From contig NC_061153.1 in the NCBI RefSeq assembly GCF_905220365.1, forward strand, positions 3,864,001 to 3,928,000: 64,000 nt of DNA, given 5' to 3'. This DNA comes from Vanessa cardui (Eukaryota; Arthropoda; Insecta; Lepidoptera; Nymphalidae). The position numbers and the translations under genes are program-made. Position 1 is the first letter of the stretch. Each line of letters opens with the position of its first letter. The notes under the pieces are model-generated. The model was given only the letters and a program-made list of their open reading frames with translations, was not told where the DNA came from and did not search any database. Shown piece after piece: positions 30,814-40,937 of the stretch.

Positions 30814-31117
30814 AACAACAACAACAACAACAAAAACAGCCTATAAATTCCCACTGCTGGGCTAAAGGCCTCCTCTCCCTTTGAGGAGAACGTATGGAAC
30901 ATATTCCACGACGCTGTTCCAATGCGGGTTGGTGGAATACACATGTGGCAGAATTTCTATGAAATTTGTCACATGCAGGTTTCCTCACGATGTTTTCCTT
31001 CACCGCTGAGCACGAGATGAATTATAAAGACAAATTAAGCACATGAAACAGCGGTGCTTGCCCGCAATCATCGGTTAAGATGCGCGCGTTCTAACCACTG
31101 GGCCATCTCGACTCTCG
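30814..31117 (-). mobile_element. SINE-B, full length, nested in SINE-C
   Basis: On the minus strand: gagtcgagatggcccagtgg head, a B-box-like region that is already degraded, catctcgtgctcagcggtga, gcctttagcccagcagtggg, and a (TTG)n tail. It is flanked by a perfect 15-bp duplication. I associate this body with the Metulj SINEs of nymphalid butterflies, from memory and unverified. Confidence 0.9.
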
Positions 31118-31132
31118 TATTCCATACACAAC
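31118..31132. repeat. 15-bp target site duplication of SINE-B, right
   Basis: tattccatacacaac, as at 30799-30813. Confidence 0.9.
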
Positions 31133-31202
31133 ACTGCTGCGCTATTGACGCTTAAGATAAAGATTGTCAATTTTAGATATCCTTACAAGACCCGAACAGT
31201 AT

Positions 31203-31440
31203 GTCATATCAGACTGTATTAAAATGGTCAATATGAAAGCCTATTGGTTCTTAAAAGTCAATAAGATAGACTGTATTAAAAAGGTCAATATGAGAGGCTA
31301 TAATTTGTTTAAGGTCAATAAGGTAGAATCTATTTAAATAGCCAATTTGAAAGACTATTAATTGTAACAGGTCAATAAGATATACTTAAGGGCTAAGAGT
31401 AAATTTGACGGGTCAATAAGAGAGACAATGTTAATACCTA
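31203..31440 (+). repeat. 57-bp minisatellite in the Gypsy leader, right block
   Basis: Units begin at about 31203, 31257, 31314 and 31371 (57 bp apart for the last three), with a shortened unit from 31412. The motif is the same as at 30084. It ends about 60 bp before the gag remnant. Confidence 0.85.
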
Positions 31441-31504
31441 AATTCAAAAAGTAAGAAAATTAGGAGGTTAAGTAATTTTAAGAATACTTTATAGTCTGTA
31501 ATGT

Positions 31505-32500
31505 ATGTATGTATACTTTCAGAAAATGTCGCAAGTGACACTTCCTAGTCTGGATCATTTTGAATGCGAAGGTGACCCAGTATCAGTTGGGGTCAGGTGG
31601 GAGAAATGGAGAAGAGCTTTAGAAATGTATTTTTTAGCGGCAAATATTGACGACAGCAAAAGGAAAAGAGCTACTCTTTTACATATTGGTGGGCTCACCC
31701 TACAAGAAATTTATTACAACTTGACAGGCGCCCATGTCGAAGAAGAAGAGGGCTATGATGTTTATGATGTTGCAATAGAGAAGTTAAATGAATACTTTTC
31801 GCCAAAATAAAGTAGATATTACGAACGGTATATTTTTAGGCTTATGAAGCAAGAAGAGGGGGAGAGGTTTGAAACTTTTCTAATAAGGCTGGGGAATGAA
31901 GCTGACAAATGTAAATTTACGGCTAAGGAAGAGCACTTGATAGATCAAATTAAGGTAACAGGCCATATGCAGAATTAAGGAAAAAATCCTTGCGGAAGGT
32001 GACAGTATATCTCATCAACATGTTATTAATATTGCTACTACGCTTGAAACTGTCAATAGGCAACTTGAACAGTTTGAAAAACCCGGACTAAGTAAAGTGG
32101 TCGAATCCCATAAATTAGATATAAATATAGAAGACAACAAGCAATCCCCAAGGAGATAAGGTTTTTGAAAGACTTGCTTTAGATGTAGTAGTAGCAAAAA
32201 TTTATCTTATGACAATAGATGTCCAGCTAGAGATAAAGAATGTTTGAAATGGGGTATTATTGGACATTTCAAATACCTTTGCAAAACAAAAGCACAAAAA
32301 AGAAAACTAGAGTTTATAAAGACAATAAATTTAATAGGAAAAAAAGATCAAAATCCAATAAATGTCGAAATAATTCTGAAGAACTAGACTATGTTTTTCG
32401 TCTGGACGATGATTCAATCGTCAATTGTAAAGTTGGTGATGTTGAAATGGAGATGCTAATCGATTCAGGTAGTAGATGCAACTCGGACAAAACATGAGAA
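31505..32500 (+). pseudogene. Gypsy-like gag and protease region, degenerate
   Basis: The first frame (31505-31810) carries the capsid-like start of an insect Gypsy gag: WEKWRRALEMYFLAA, ATLLHIGG and AIEKLNEYFSP. A stop at 31808 and several later stops and shifts break it, with ERYIFRLMKQEEGERFETFL still readable. Near 32170-32290 there are remnants of Cys-rich nucleocapsid knuckles. Around 32440-32480 MLIDSGSRCN preserves the DSG of a retroviral-type aspartic protease. It is the upstream part of the element that continues to 39354. Confidence 0.8.
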
Positions 32501-32639
32501 TTCTTAAAGACCCAAAAAGTTAAAGTTACGAACCAACTAGAATCCTGAAAAGATACTGTTACCATATTTCAAAAGCCGCTAAAAGTACTTGGCGCATTCG
32601 ACGCAAAAATAATGATAAATGGTGGAATGTTCTCAGAAT

Positions 32640-33433
32640 CGGTAAATCGGTAAATAAAATTAGTGCTTTTCCTAAATTCAAAGACGTGACTATTCATTTA
32701 CCTGTAAATAAAGAAATAAAACGCATTATCCAGCCTTATAGAAGAGTGCCAATACCCTTGGAATAAAAAGAAAATATGAAATTAGTAGAACTTAAAGAAG
32801 CTGACATTATTGAAGAAGTCACTGGACACCATAGGTGTCTCCAATGGTGCCAATTCTCAAAGAAAATGGGAAAGTAAGAATTTGTGTCGATATGAGAAGG
32901 GCCAATGAAGCTATTATAAGAGAGAATCACCCCCTTCCAACGATGGATGAATTATTACCAAATTTTCGCCAAGCTAAATATTTTTCTCGACTTGACATTA
33001 AAAATCCATTTCACCAGCTGGAAATTGACAAAGATAGCAGATATACAACTTTCAGCACTAGCAAGAGCCTGTATCGATATAAAAGGCTTATGTTTGGAGT
33101 TTCTTACGCACTTGAAATGTTTCAGAAGGTGCTAGAAAAAATGTTGTTGGGGTGTGAAGGTACTTCAAACTTTATTGATGATATTATAATTTATGGATCT
33201 GCCGAAAAAGAACATAATTAACGTCTTAATAAAACGCTGCAGGTACTGACGGATAATAATGTGCTTCTTAATGAAGAAAAATGTATTTGTAAAACGAAAC
33301 GGATTGAATTCGGCAAGCTCGTGCCCAGCATACCCGAAGAAGGCATAAAACCTCTTAAAAAATATATTGATGCTGTTCAATCATTAAGGAAACCCACTAG
33401 TATCGAAGAAATACAAGGCTTGATCAAGGCTTC
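32640..33433 (+). pseudogene. Gypsy-like reverse transcriptase, degenerate
   Basis: The RT domain in pieces: KVRICVDMRRANEAI, HPLPTMDELL, FSRLDIKNPFHQLEI, YKRLMFGVSYALEMFQK and FIDD in NFIDDIIIYG where YIDD or YVDD is usual. After a stop at about 33219 it continues as LLNEEKC and KPTSIEEIQG. The jockey LINE interrupts it immediately after IEEIQG, and the continuation (YVGK, NLASLTEPLRQ) is at 36792. Confidence 0.85.
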
Positions 33434-33434
33434 A

Positions 33435-33568
33435 AGTGGTAGTGCCACGCTGTATACCTTCGGGTTACAGCCGAATGGGCCGGCACGCCCGGGGAAGTAC
33501 CACTCTCTCACTTAAAATCGGCGTAAAGTGGTAGTTATGCTACCGCGTTTCGTCCGGTAAGTGAGAGT
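33435..33568 (+). promoter_or_regulatory. Structured 5' UTR of the jockey LINE
   Basis: Paired elements visible by eye: agtggta (33435-33441) with taccact (33498-33504); gtgcc (33442-33446) with ggcac (33482-33486); a hairpin ctgta-t-acc-TTCG-ggt-tacag (33450-33470) capped by a stable UUCG tetraloop; and actctcactta with taagtgagagt (33558-33568). LINE 5' UTRs can hold internal promoters or self-cleaving HDV-like ribozymes; which applies here is unknown. Confidence 0.5.
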
Positions 33569-33603
33569 TCCGGAGGCCCAATCCCCCTCCCCCCCAAAAC
33601 TTG

Positions 33604-36600
33604 ATGGTTGTGCAGAATTTGGTTAAATTACCCCAGGAGGGTACCATCAGCGACAGCGGTGGAGAATCCCTCTCTGGGCATCCATGCTCAGGACATACAC
33701 CACCTGAGCAGGGATGCCCAGGCTGCCCTCCGAATTCTGGGGGGGGCAATTTTGCGCTCGCCACTGTTCGGGGCAAGCGGAGAAGGCATCATAAGGCAAC
33801 CCCTACCACCCTCGCTGTGGACTTCTGCAACATAAGGGGACTCAACTCCAACCTCAACGCCGTTCACTACCATCTGGAAACGGCGAAGCCGGCCTTGCTC
33901 TTTCTAACCGAGACCCAGATATCTTCTCCTGCCGATACGACTTTTCTCTCGTACCCTGGGTACAAATTGGAACATTCCTTTATACCACGAGTTGGGGTAT
34001 GCGTTTACGTCAGAGATGATATCTATTCTCGACGCCTCGGCAGCCTTGAAGGACAGGACCTATCGATTATCTGGCTGCGTGTAGACTGCGATGACCATCC
34101 GCGAATCTATGCGTGCCTTTATAGGTCCCATTGCGGTAATGGCGAAACCGACCGACTGGTTGAGCACGTCCAAATGGCTACAGATTCCGTGCTTCAGCAG
34201 ATTCCATCCGCAAAGATCATTATTCTGGGTGACTTTAATGCTCACCACGCAGAATGGCTCGGCTCACGCACCACCGATCATACGGGTAGATCTGTTCTGG
34301 ACTTCGCTCTAGCATATGATCTGACACAACTGGTCAACTCGCCAACGCGAATACCGGATGTGGAGGATCATACACCTTCCCTGTTGGACCTTCTGCTGAC
34401 TTCACATCCGGATGGCTATCAGGTTATCGTCGATCCCCCTCTGGGCTCGTCTGACCACTGTCTCGTCCGGAGTACAGTGCCGGTTGTGCGGTACTCACGG
34501 CCTCGCTTTGTTGGGTGCCGCCGAGTATGGCACTACAAGTCAGCAGATTGGGATGGGATGCGGTCTTTTTTTGCATCTTACCCATGGGGGCAGATTTGTT
34601 TCTCGCCGGATGATCCGAACGCTGCTGCTGACTCTGTTGCCGATGTGGTGCTTCAGGGTATGGAACTATTCATTCCTTACTCTGCAGTACCCATCGGTGG
34701 CAAGTCCCAGCCTTGGTTTGGTCGCTTCTGCAAAACGGCATCACGCCGAAAGTGGGAACGCTATCAAACCTGGGCTAATGCATCTGCGTCTCGTGATGTA
34801 AATACCAGCGCATTTAAAAAGGAATACAACTCTGCCTCTAGGTCCCTCAAAAACGTGATTGCTAGGGCGAAGACGGAGTACATTGGCAGAATTGGCGAGA
34901 GACTGGTGCGTCTCCCTTCAGGAACACGAGCGTTCTGGTCTCTCGCTAAGGCTGTCTTAGGGAATTTCTGTCAGCCATCTTTTCCATCTCTGCACAGAGA
35001 CGGTGAGTCATTGGCCCATACCGCGAAAGAGAAAGCTGATCTTTTAGGCTCTCTCTTCGCGTCGAACTCGACTCTGGATGACCAAGGAAAATCTCCACCA
35101 ACAATTCCACGATGTGATACCACGATGCCGGAGGTTAAATTCCGGCAAAGTTCAGTTCGTAAAGCACTTCTTTCCTTGGACATTCATAAGTCGAGCGGAC
35201 CCGATGGTATCCCTCCAATCGTGCTACGGACATGTGCTCCCGAGTTGGCACCGGTCTTAACGCGTCTTTTCCGGCAATCCTACACATTAGGCGTCGTCCC
35301 GAATTCCTGGAAGACAGCTTTGGTGCATCCGATCCCTAAAAAAGGCAACCGCTCAGACCCGTCCAATTATAGGCCTATAGCCATCACCTCCTTGCTCTCC
35401 AAGATAATGGAGTCCCTTATAAACTGCCAGCTCTTGCGGTATCTAGAGGTGAACCAGCTGATTAGCGACCGCCAGTACGGTTTCCGTCGGGGTCGGTCAG
35501 CCGGTGATCTTCTAGTTTACCTTACTCACAGGTGGGCTGAAGCAGTTGAGAGCAAGGGGGAGGCATTAGCAGCCAGCTTGGACATAGCGAAGGCCTTCGA
35601 TCGTGTATGGCACAAAGCGCTTCTTTCAAAGCTTCCTTCCTATGGGCTTCCCGGTAAATTATGCAATTGGATTACCAGCTTTTTGGCAGATCGGAGCATC
35701 AAGGTCGTTGTCGACGGTGCATGCTCTGACTTAAAATTCGTCAATGCTGGTGTTCCACAAGGCTGCGTTCTATCACCCACTCTGTTTCTTCTGCATATCA
35801 ATGATTTGTTGCAAATCGGAAACATTCATTGCTATGCAGACGACAGTACCGTTGACACCTTATACACCGGCCGCGCTAATATTTCTCGGGAAAACGTCGA
35901 AGAGAACCGGAACAAACTTGTGTCTGAAATCGAGTCTTCATTAAACGAAGTCTCGAATTGGGGCCGGCTAAATCTAGTCCATTTCAACCCCAAAAAGACG
36001 CAAGTTTGCGCGTTAACCGCTAAAAAAACACCATTTGTCGTATCTCCACGATTTGAGAACATTCCGATAGCCGCTACAGGTAGTATCGGAATACTTGGCG
36101 TTGATATTTCGAGCCTCGTTCAGTTCCGCGGTCAATTGGAAGGCAAAGCCAAATTGGCTTCAAAGAAGCTCGGTGTGCTCAGCAAGGCGAGACAGTATTT
36201 CACGTCGGCCCATCGCCTAAAACTTTACAAGGCGCAAATTCGGCCTCACATGGAGTACTGCTCTCACCTCTGGGCGGGTGCTCCCCAGTACCAGCTCCTT
36301 CCATTTGACCGCATCCAACGTAGAGCGGCTCGAGTTATCGACGATCAAGCCCTTTCCGATCTCCTTGATCCTTTGGCTTTGCGTAGAGATGTCGGATCAC
36401 TCTGCATCTTCTACCGAATTTTTCACGGGGAATGTTCCGAGGAATTGTTCGGATTAATCCCGGCTGCTGAATTTCACCTTCGGACATCTCGCCAAAATTC
36501 TAAGTTTCACCCGCACCACCTTGATGTCCGAAAATCCACAACAGCGCGATTTCTCAGACATTTTCTGCCTCGCACAACCACTTTGTGGAACCAGCTTTCG

Positions 36601-36720
36601 CCGGCGGTTTTTCCGAACCGATACGACATGGGAACCTTTAAGAAAAGAGCCTACTCCTTTTTGAAAGGCCGGCAACGCACCTGCAAGTCCCCTGGTGTTG
36701 CAGGTGTCCATGGGCGGTGA
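33604..36720 (+). CDS. Jockey-type endonuclease / reverse transcriptase, intact
   Basis: A 1038-residue ORF from the ATG at 33604; a TTG one codon upstream is not needed. After a short Cys/Pro/Gly-rich leader comes an AP-like endonuclease: [20 protein letters not shown] with catalytic Glu, [14 protein letters not shown] and the complete [10 protein letters not shown] blocks follow: [84 protein letters not shown] in CYADDSTVD and [10 protein letters not shown], then the C-terminus with RRAARVI. No stop or frameshift was seen. There is no separate ORF1 upstream, so any ORF1 function is absent or supplied elsewhere. Confidence 0.95.
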   Translation: MVVQNLVKLPQEGTISDSGGESLSGHPCSGHTPPEQGCPGCPPNSGGGNFALATVRGKRRRHHKATPTTLAVDFCNIRGLNSNLNAVHYHLETAKPALLFLTETQISSPADTTFLSYPGYKLEHSFIPRVGVCVYVRDDIYSRRLGSLEGQDLSIIWLRVDCDDHPRIYACLYRSHCGNGETDRLVEHVQMATDSVLQQIPSAKIIILGDFNAHHAEWLGSRTTDHTGRSVLDFALAYDLTQLVNSPTRIPDVEDHTPSLLDLLLTSHPDGYQVIVDPPLGSSDHCLVRSTVPVVRYSRPRFVGCRRVWHYKSADWDGMRSFFASYPWGQICFSPDDPNAAADSVADVVLQGMELFIPYSAVPIGGKSQPWFGRFCKTASRRKWERYQTWANASASRDVNTSAFKKEYNSASRSLKNVIARAKTEYIGRIGERLVRLPSGTRAFWSLAKAVLGNFCQPSFPSLHRDGESLAHTAKEKADLLGSLFASNSTLDDQGKSPPTIPRCDTTMPEVKFRQSSVRKALLSLDIHKSSGPDGIPPIVLRTCAPELAPVLTRLFRQSYTLGVVPNSWKTALVHPIPKKGNRSDPSNYRPIAITSLLSKIMESLINCQLLRYLEVNQLISDRQYGFRRGRSAGDLLVYLTHRWAEAVESKGEALAASLDIAKAFDRVWHKALLSKLPSYGLPGKLCNWITSFLADRSIKVVVDGACSDLKFVNAGVPQGCVLSPTLFLLHINDLLQIGNIHCYADDSTVDTLYTGRANISRENVEENRNKLVSEIESSLNEVSNWGRLNLVHFNPKKTQVCALTAKKTPFVVSPRFENIPIAATGSIGILGVDISSLVQFRGQLEGKAKLASKKLGVLSKARQYFTSAHRLKLYKAQIRPHMEYCSHLWAGAPQYQLLPFDRIQRRAARVIDDQALSDLLDPLALRRDVGSLCIFYRIFHGECSEELFGLIPAAEFHLRTSRQNSKFHPHHLDVRKSTTARFLRHFLPRTTTLWNQLSPAVFPNRYDMGTFKKRAYSFLKGRQRTCKSPGVAGVHGR

Positions 36721-36791
36721 TAGTCACTTTCCATCAGGTGAGCCTCCTGCTCGTTTGCCTCCTATGCCATAAAAAAAAAAAAAAAAAAAAA

Positions 36792-38110
36792 TACGTCGGG
36801 AAATAGATACCTAACCTGGCATCACTCACGGAACCATTACGACAGATAACGCGGTTGAAGTTTCATAAATCAGCAAATATCCAAAAATAATGGACGTCTG
36901 CTCAGGATAAGGCATTTAAAAGTCTCAAGAAACGATTGTTAAATTTACAGACCCTGGGGTATTACAACCCAGCTAATAGAACTCAGATAATAGTTTATGC
37001 ATCTCCAGTCGGACTAGGGGCGGTTCTGATACAAATCGATCATAATGGTCCACGAGTTTTATAGTTAGCATTTGGGAACAAGAGCCTAACAGACTGTGAG
37101 AAAAGATACTGCCAGACTGAAAAAAAAGCTTTAGCTCTTGTATGGGCAGTTGAACACTTCAAAATATACTTATTTGGGAAAGAATTTGAACTTATCAGTA
37201 ATCATAAGCCCTTGGAGACAATTTTTGGACCTAAGTCTAAACCTGGCGCTTGCATCGAACGCTGGGTTCTTCGACTGCAGGCTTACAGATATAAGGTAAT
37301 TTATGTGCCGGGTAAGAAAAATATAGCTGACCCTATCTCCCGTCTTAGTCAATCTAAACCTCCCATACCATTCGACACTGAGAATTATATTAATTCAATT
37401 GTGGAATATAGTAAACCAGTTGCAGTATCACCGCATGAAATCGAGGCAGAAGCTGCAAATGACGAAGAGATCGTAAAATTAAAAAAATAAATTTATGAAA
37501 ACATCTGGGACGAATGTACACAAAAATCTGTTTTCGTGGAGATATAGCTCTCCGAGGAAGAAAACTTATCATACCTAAGAAACTACGACAAAGGGTCCTC
37601 GAAGCAGCTCATCAAGGACATCCTGGAATAGTCGCTATGTAAACTCGCCTCCGAACTAAGGTATGGTGGCCAAAAATTGATAAAGATGCTGAGAATCAAC
37701 ACCGAATCCACCACATCCCATTAAAAGGCGAAATCTCCCTGACAAACCCTGGATCGACGTCGCGGTAGACTTTATAGGACCCCTTCCATCGAACGACTAT
37801 TTGTTTATTATTGTCGATTACTATAGTCGGTATAAAAATTATGAGAAACATCACGGCCTCGGAAACAATAAAAAACCTCAAAGAAATAGTTTCTCGAGTG
37901 GGATACCCTGCAACATTGACATGCGATAATGGCAATTAATTTACCAGCGATGACTTTAAAGATTTCTGCAAAGAATATATAATACCAACCCATACTGGCC
38001 GCAAATGAACGGCGAGATTGAGCGCCAGAATAGAGACGTGCTTAAATATTTAGAATTTGTCAACTGGAAAAGAAAAACTGGAAAGAAGAACTTCTTGAAT
38101 ATTTATATAA
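36792..38110 (+). pseudogene. Gypsy-like RNase H and integrase, degenerate
   Basis: Resumes the Gypsy pol after jockey: YVGK, NLASLTEPLRQ, then an RNase H-like region with VYASPVGLGAVLIQ, KRYCQTEKKALALVWAVEHF and LRLQAYRYKVIYVPGKKNIADPISR. Integrase pieces follow: a Zn-binding-like HQGHPGI, WWPKIDKDAEN, and further on VGYPATLTCDNGN and FKDFCKEY. At least eight stops or shifts are visible. LINE-X copy 6 interrupts it at 38110. Confidence 0.85.
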
Positions 38111-39062
38111 TACTCTTTATTGCACTGAGAAATTTTACATAGAAGTTTTAAACATGAAATTTTTGTTTACAATGGCGGGCTTATTTCTAAAAGAATTTTC
38201 TTCCAGCCAACCCACAGCTGTAAGAGATAGTGTTATATAGCAGGTATAAATAGTGCAACATTAGATACTCTTAGTAACATTATATAAAAGAAACAATATT
38301 AATATAATATATATTACGCTTACATAAATATATATAATATAATAAATACATATATATTAAATTATTATACTTATACTACATCTAAATACACAAATATTAT
38401 AAATATATCTACCGTACAAAAATAAATAAATAAATAAAAAAAAAAAAAAAAAGATAATGGTAAATTTGTCAAATTTATGAAAGTTGTGAGAGAAAGTGCT
38501 CTTTTACTCTTTTTTTAAAGAGGTTGATATTTGGACTCTTTTGGATGGATTTTGGGAGACTGTTCCAGAGATTTGCTGCACGTACCGTGAAGGAGTTAAG
38601 CAGAAACTTTGTATTACATCTAGGCACTTCTAACTCTGAAGTAATACAGGAACGTCTAGAACGTGTTGGAGGAGGAAGAAGATTGAAACGGGAGCGAAGG
38701 TAAGCAGGAGAATTTGGATCATTAAGAATATTAAAGAGAACTGAAAGGATGTGCATATCACGGCGAAGGCGGATAGGGAGCCATTTAAGTTGAGTACGAA
38801 ATGCAGATATATGGTCATATTTACGTAAGCCGTAAATGAACCGAATAGCCAGGTTTTGAAGACGCTCTAATTTATTAAGTAGCTCCTCAGTCACATCCAA
38901 AAAGCAGAAATCAGCGTAGTCGAGGATTGGTAGAAGAAGAGATTGCGCTAGCATAATTTTTGTACTGAAAGGGAGAAAGTATTGGAGACGTTTAAGAGAG
39001 TGGTAAGTGTAGTGTATCCGCTTGCTAACATCATTGACTTGGGCCACCCAGGACATATTGTG
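38111..39062 (-). mobile_element. LINE-X copy 6, 5'-truncated, in Gypsy integrase
   Basis: A minus-strand LINE with 3' end at the left: TTTATTGCAC (an antisense poly(A) signal near 38113) and a 3' UTR running to about 38470 with A/T-rich tracts. The ORF2 C-terminus follows to 39062, where 5' truncation abuts Gypsy sequence. The Gypsy integrase resumes on the far side. Confidence 0.85.
38475..39062 (-). pseudogene. LINE-X ORF2 C-terminal fragment
   Basis: Open frame with SWVAQVNDVSKR, RLQYFLPFSTKIMLAQSLLL, LDYADFCFLD, LQNLAIRFIYGLRKYDHIS, LKWLPIRLRRDMHIL and NLWNSLPKSIQ, ending at a natural stop. The frame remains open upstream into Gypsy sequence (to 39164), but that extension is an accident of the junction. 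No RT palm is present. Confidence 0.9.
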
Positions 39063-39354
39063 TACAATAGTACCCCTCATACCACAACTGGCAAGACCCC
39101 CGCCGAACTTTTCTTTCGGCGGCAGTTCTGAGATAAAATACCAACAGTCGGGGACGTAGAACACAAAACGACGGATTTGGATATTAAAGAGATAAAAAAA
39201 AGGAGAAGGGAAGATAATATGTAGATCGGAAAAGAAAAATGGACTGCAACATAGAAATAGAAGAAACGGTTTACGTCAGGAACATGATTAAGGATAACAA
39301 ATTGTCTTCAAACTTTAACCCGGATAAACATACTGTAATGGATGTTAATGGTAT
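39063..39354 (+). pseudogene. Gypsy-like integrase C-terminal region
   Basis: Continues from 38110: NSTPHTTTGKTPAELFF, KIPTVGDVE, then VYVRNMIKDNKLSSNFNPDKHTV, a typical end of Gypsy integrase. It joins LINE-Y near 39355. No 3' LTR is seen. Confidence 0.8.
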
Positions 39355-39504
39355 GGTTTTGTATTAGCGACCATTGGATCTTGTCACATCAGCTACTACC
39401 TAGTGTTAACAATTATAAATTGTCAAGTGCGTACTTTAGAAAAATAAGTAAACATGGAGGATCATTAATATACACAAAACAGAATATAAACTTTTTTTAT
39501 ATAA
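39355..39504 (+). pseudogene. LINE-Y endonuclease, first fragment
   Basis: Encodes CISDHWILSHQLLPSVNNY and FRKISKHGGSLIYTK, the region around the catalytic Glu and the GG loop of a LINE AP-like endonuclease. It is interrupted by PLE-2; the next fragment begins at 40393. Confidence 0.7.
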
Positions 39505-39589
39505 GATTTTAAATTAACACGGTTATTTTTATTAATAAGGTTATTAATTGCGGGATATTTACCATGTTTTTTATTTTTATTCGGTGGAG

Positions 39590-39630
39590 CTCGATATTTC
39601 GACATCATCTACGAATTTCTTGTTCACGAG
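39590..39630 (-). ncRNA. Hammerhead-like motif of PLE-2
   Basis: On the minus strand: CTCG clamp, TGAACAAGAA, a variable middle, CGAAATAT, CGAG clamp. Compared with PLE-1 (CCCG ... TGACCACGAA ... CGAAACGT ... CGGG) the clamp has changed by a compensatory pair while the inner boxes are kept. Confidence 0.45.
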
Positions 39631-39832
39631 ACTGAAGTTTGCGGGTAGATGTTGATAAAGTTAGAAGTGTCCATATCGAACTACCTCCTTTCTCGTACGT
39701 TTGCTGCGTAAACACCGGTCACCACTACTATTCTCACATTCACCCCTACCATTGTCACTAGTTATATTTATTTTATGTACACTCGATCCCGTGTTTTGTA
39801 GATGAAACTCACCGTATCGATTCGCGATTTTT

Positions 39833-40392
39833 TTATTTATTTTCATTTTGCGAGGGTTTGCATAATTTTATTACTGGATTCCATACTCTTGACAGTTGAA
39901 ACCCATCCTCTCTATTAAAATTACTATATTTAGTTATTTCAATGGCTTCTCGTACCAATCGGGGTATGTAGTGGCGTTCTGTCGAGAGTATCTGAGTATT
40001 ATGAAACTCGATCCAATGGTTCGACCCGGCTTCCAGAAGATGTTCCGCGATGGCTGATTTCTTGGTATCATTGTCTTTTACTGCCTTGATGTGTTCGTTA
40101 ATAGGACAAGATACCGTACGCTTCGTCTGCCGAACATAAGATTTACCACAACTACAATCGATTTTATAAACTCCAGGTTTTTCCAGGGGAAAGTTATCCT
40201 TAGGCGAACGCAACATTTGTCCTATCTTCTTGAAAGGAGTGAAGATAGTCTTCACCGCATATTTGCTCAGGGTTCTAGCTATCTTATCTGTCACCCCTTT
40301 AACATATGGCATAAACGCTGGTTGTCTTTCAATCGTGTACTGTCGCAGTAGCTTATTATTCCGTGTAGCTGTGTTTCTTAGCTGTTAAACTG
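39833..40392 (-). pseudogene. PLE-2 GIY-YIG endonuclease domain fragment
   Basis: About 160 codons downstream of the missing RT: LPYVKG-like [31 protein letters not shown] (YVR in place of the usual YIG), [17 protein letters not shown] and [11 protein letters not shown]. The ORF continues a little upstream as [10 protein letters not shown] before truncation at about 40392. The Gly to Arg change in the YIG motif and the lost RT indicate a dead copy. Confidence 0.85.
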
Positions 40393-40463
40393 TCATGCGT
40401 GGAACTCGAGCATACTATAGCAATCTGCGTGTACCGACTTCCACTATCGGATTTTAACCTTTT
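40393..40463 (+). pseudogene. LINE-Y endonuclease, second fragment
   Basis: Encodes CVELEHTIAICVYRLPLSD, continuing the fragment that ends at 39504 and running into the SINE dimer. The frame continues at 40938. Confidence 0.7.
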
Positions 40464-40476
40464 TGAATGTGTGATG
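40464..40476. repeat. 13-bp target site duplication of the SINE dimer, left
   Basis: tgaatgtgtgatg; the right copy at 40938-40950 is tgaatgtgtaatg, with one mismatch. Both encode the same LINE-Y codons. Confidence 0.8.
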
Positions 40477-40937
40477 AAGAGTCGAGATGGCCCAGTGGTT
40501 AGAAGGCGTGCATCTTAACCGATGATTGCGGGTTCAAACCCAGGCAAACATTGTTTCATGTGCTTAATTTGTATTTATAATTCATCTCGTGCTCAGCGGT
40601 GAAGGAAAACATTGTGAGGAAACCTGCATGTGACAAATTTCATATAAATTCTGCCACATCTGCCACACCAACCCGCATTGGAACAGCGTGGTGGAATATG
40701 TTACAAAAAACCTTCTCCTCAAAGGGAGAGGAGGCCTTTAGCCCAGCAGTGGGAATTTAGAGACTGTTGTTGTTGTTGTTGTTGAGGTAGTATTAAATAA
40801 AATATTAATAGTTGCGCCTGTGTAAATAAGATGATTGACGCTTGTTGACATCATTGCTCTGTGAATTGTAGTAGGAGCCGCGACAGAGGCCTTTAGCCCA
40901 GCAGTGGGAATTTACAGGCTGTTGTTGTTGTTGTTGT
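40477..40937 (+). mobile_element. SINE-B dimer or tail-duplicated SINE
   Basis: A complete SINE-B (40477-40785: gagtcgagatggcccagtgg, B-box gggttcaaacccaggca, gcctttagcccagcagtggg, (TTG)n tail), then 100 bp of other DNA, then a second 3' end (40886-40937: gcctttagcccagcagtggg and (TTG)n). One 13-bp duplication brackets the whole, so both parts seem to have entered LINE-Y together. Confidence 0.85.

Larger units (their letters stand above)
30745..31150 (-). mobile_element. SINE-C, tRNA-like SINE (host of a SINE-B)
   Basis: On the minus strand it reads aatagcgcagcagtgttgtg, an A-box-like stretch, and after the nested SINE-B is removed the B-box gggttcaatcctcaagcga (plus-strand 30755-30775). 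Only one copy is present, so its full extent is uncertain. Confidence 0.5.
33434..36791 (+). mobile_element. Jockey-type LINE, apparently full length
   Basis: A 170-bp structured 5' UTR, one intact ORF (33604-36720), a 50-bp 3' UTR ending tcgtttgcctcctatgccat, and a run of 21 A residues (36771-36791). It lies within the RT/RNase H region of the Gypsy element. About five codons of the Gypsy seem absent at the join and no target duplication is visible, suggesting a small target-site deletion. Fragments of the same family lie at 22541-22750 and 55449-56215. Confidence 0.92.
39505..40392 (-). mobile_element. PLE-2, 5'-truncated Penelope-like element
   Basis: A second PLE family in antisense, with the pseudo-LTR-like motif at its 3' end and the GIY-YIG region upstream. 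It is nested between two parts of the LINE-Y endonuclease. Its protein differs at many positions from PLE-1, so it is a separate family. No clear target duplication was found; ttaaa is the best candidate. Confidence 0.8.

Noticed and set aside
30084..31440. Regularly spaced repeats reminiscent of a CRISPR array
   Set aside because: The 57-bp units are contiguous tandem repeats without unique spacers, in an insect retrotransposon leader.
33430..36795. Target site duplication around the jockey LINE
   Set aside because: No repeat was found between the left flank (caaggcttgatc) and the right flank (tacgtcggg); a small target deletion fits the Gypsy coding gap better.
40481..40560. tRNA-like A and B boxes, also near 14440, 30760 and 48310
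   Set aside because: They belong to SINE heads; no complete tRNA cloverleaf with acceptor stem and anticodon arm is present, so no tRNA gene is called.
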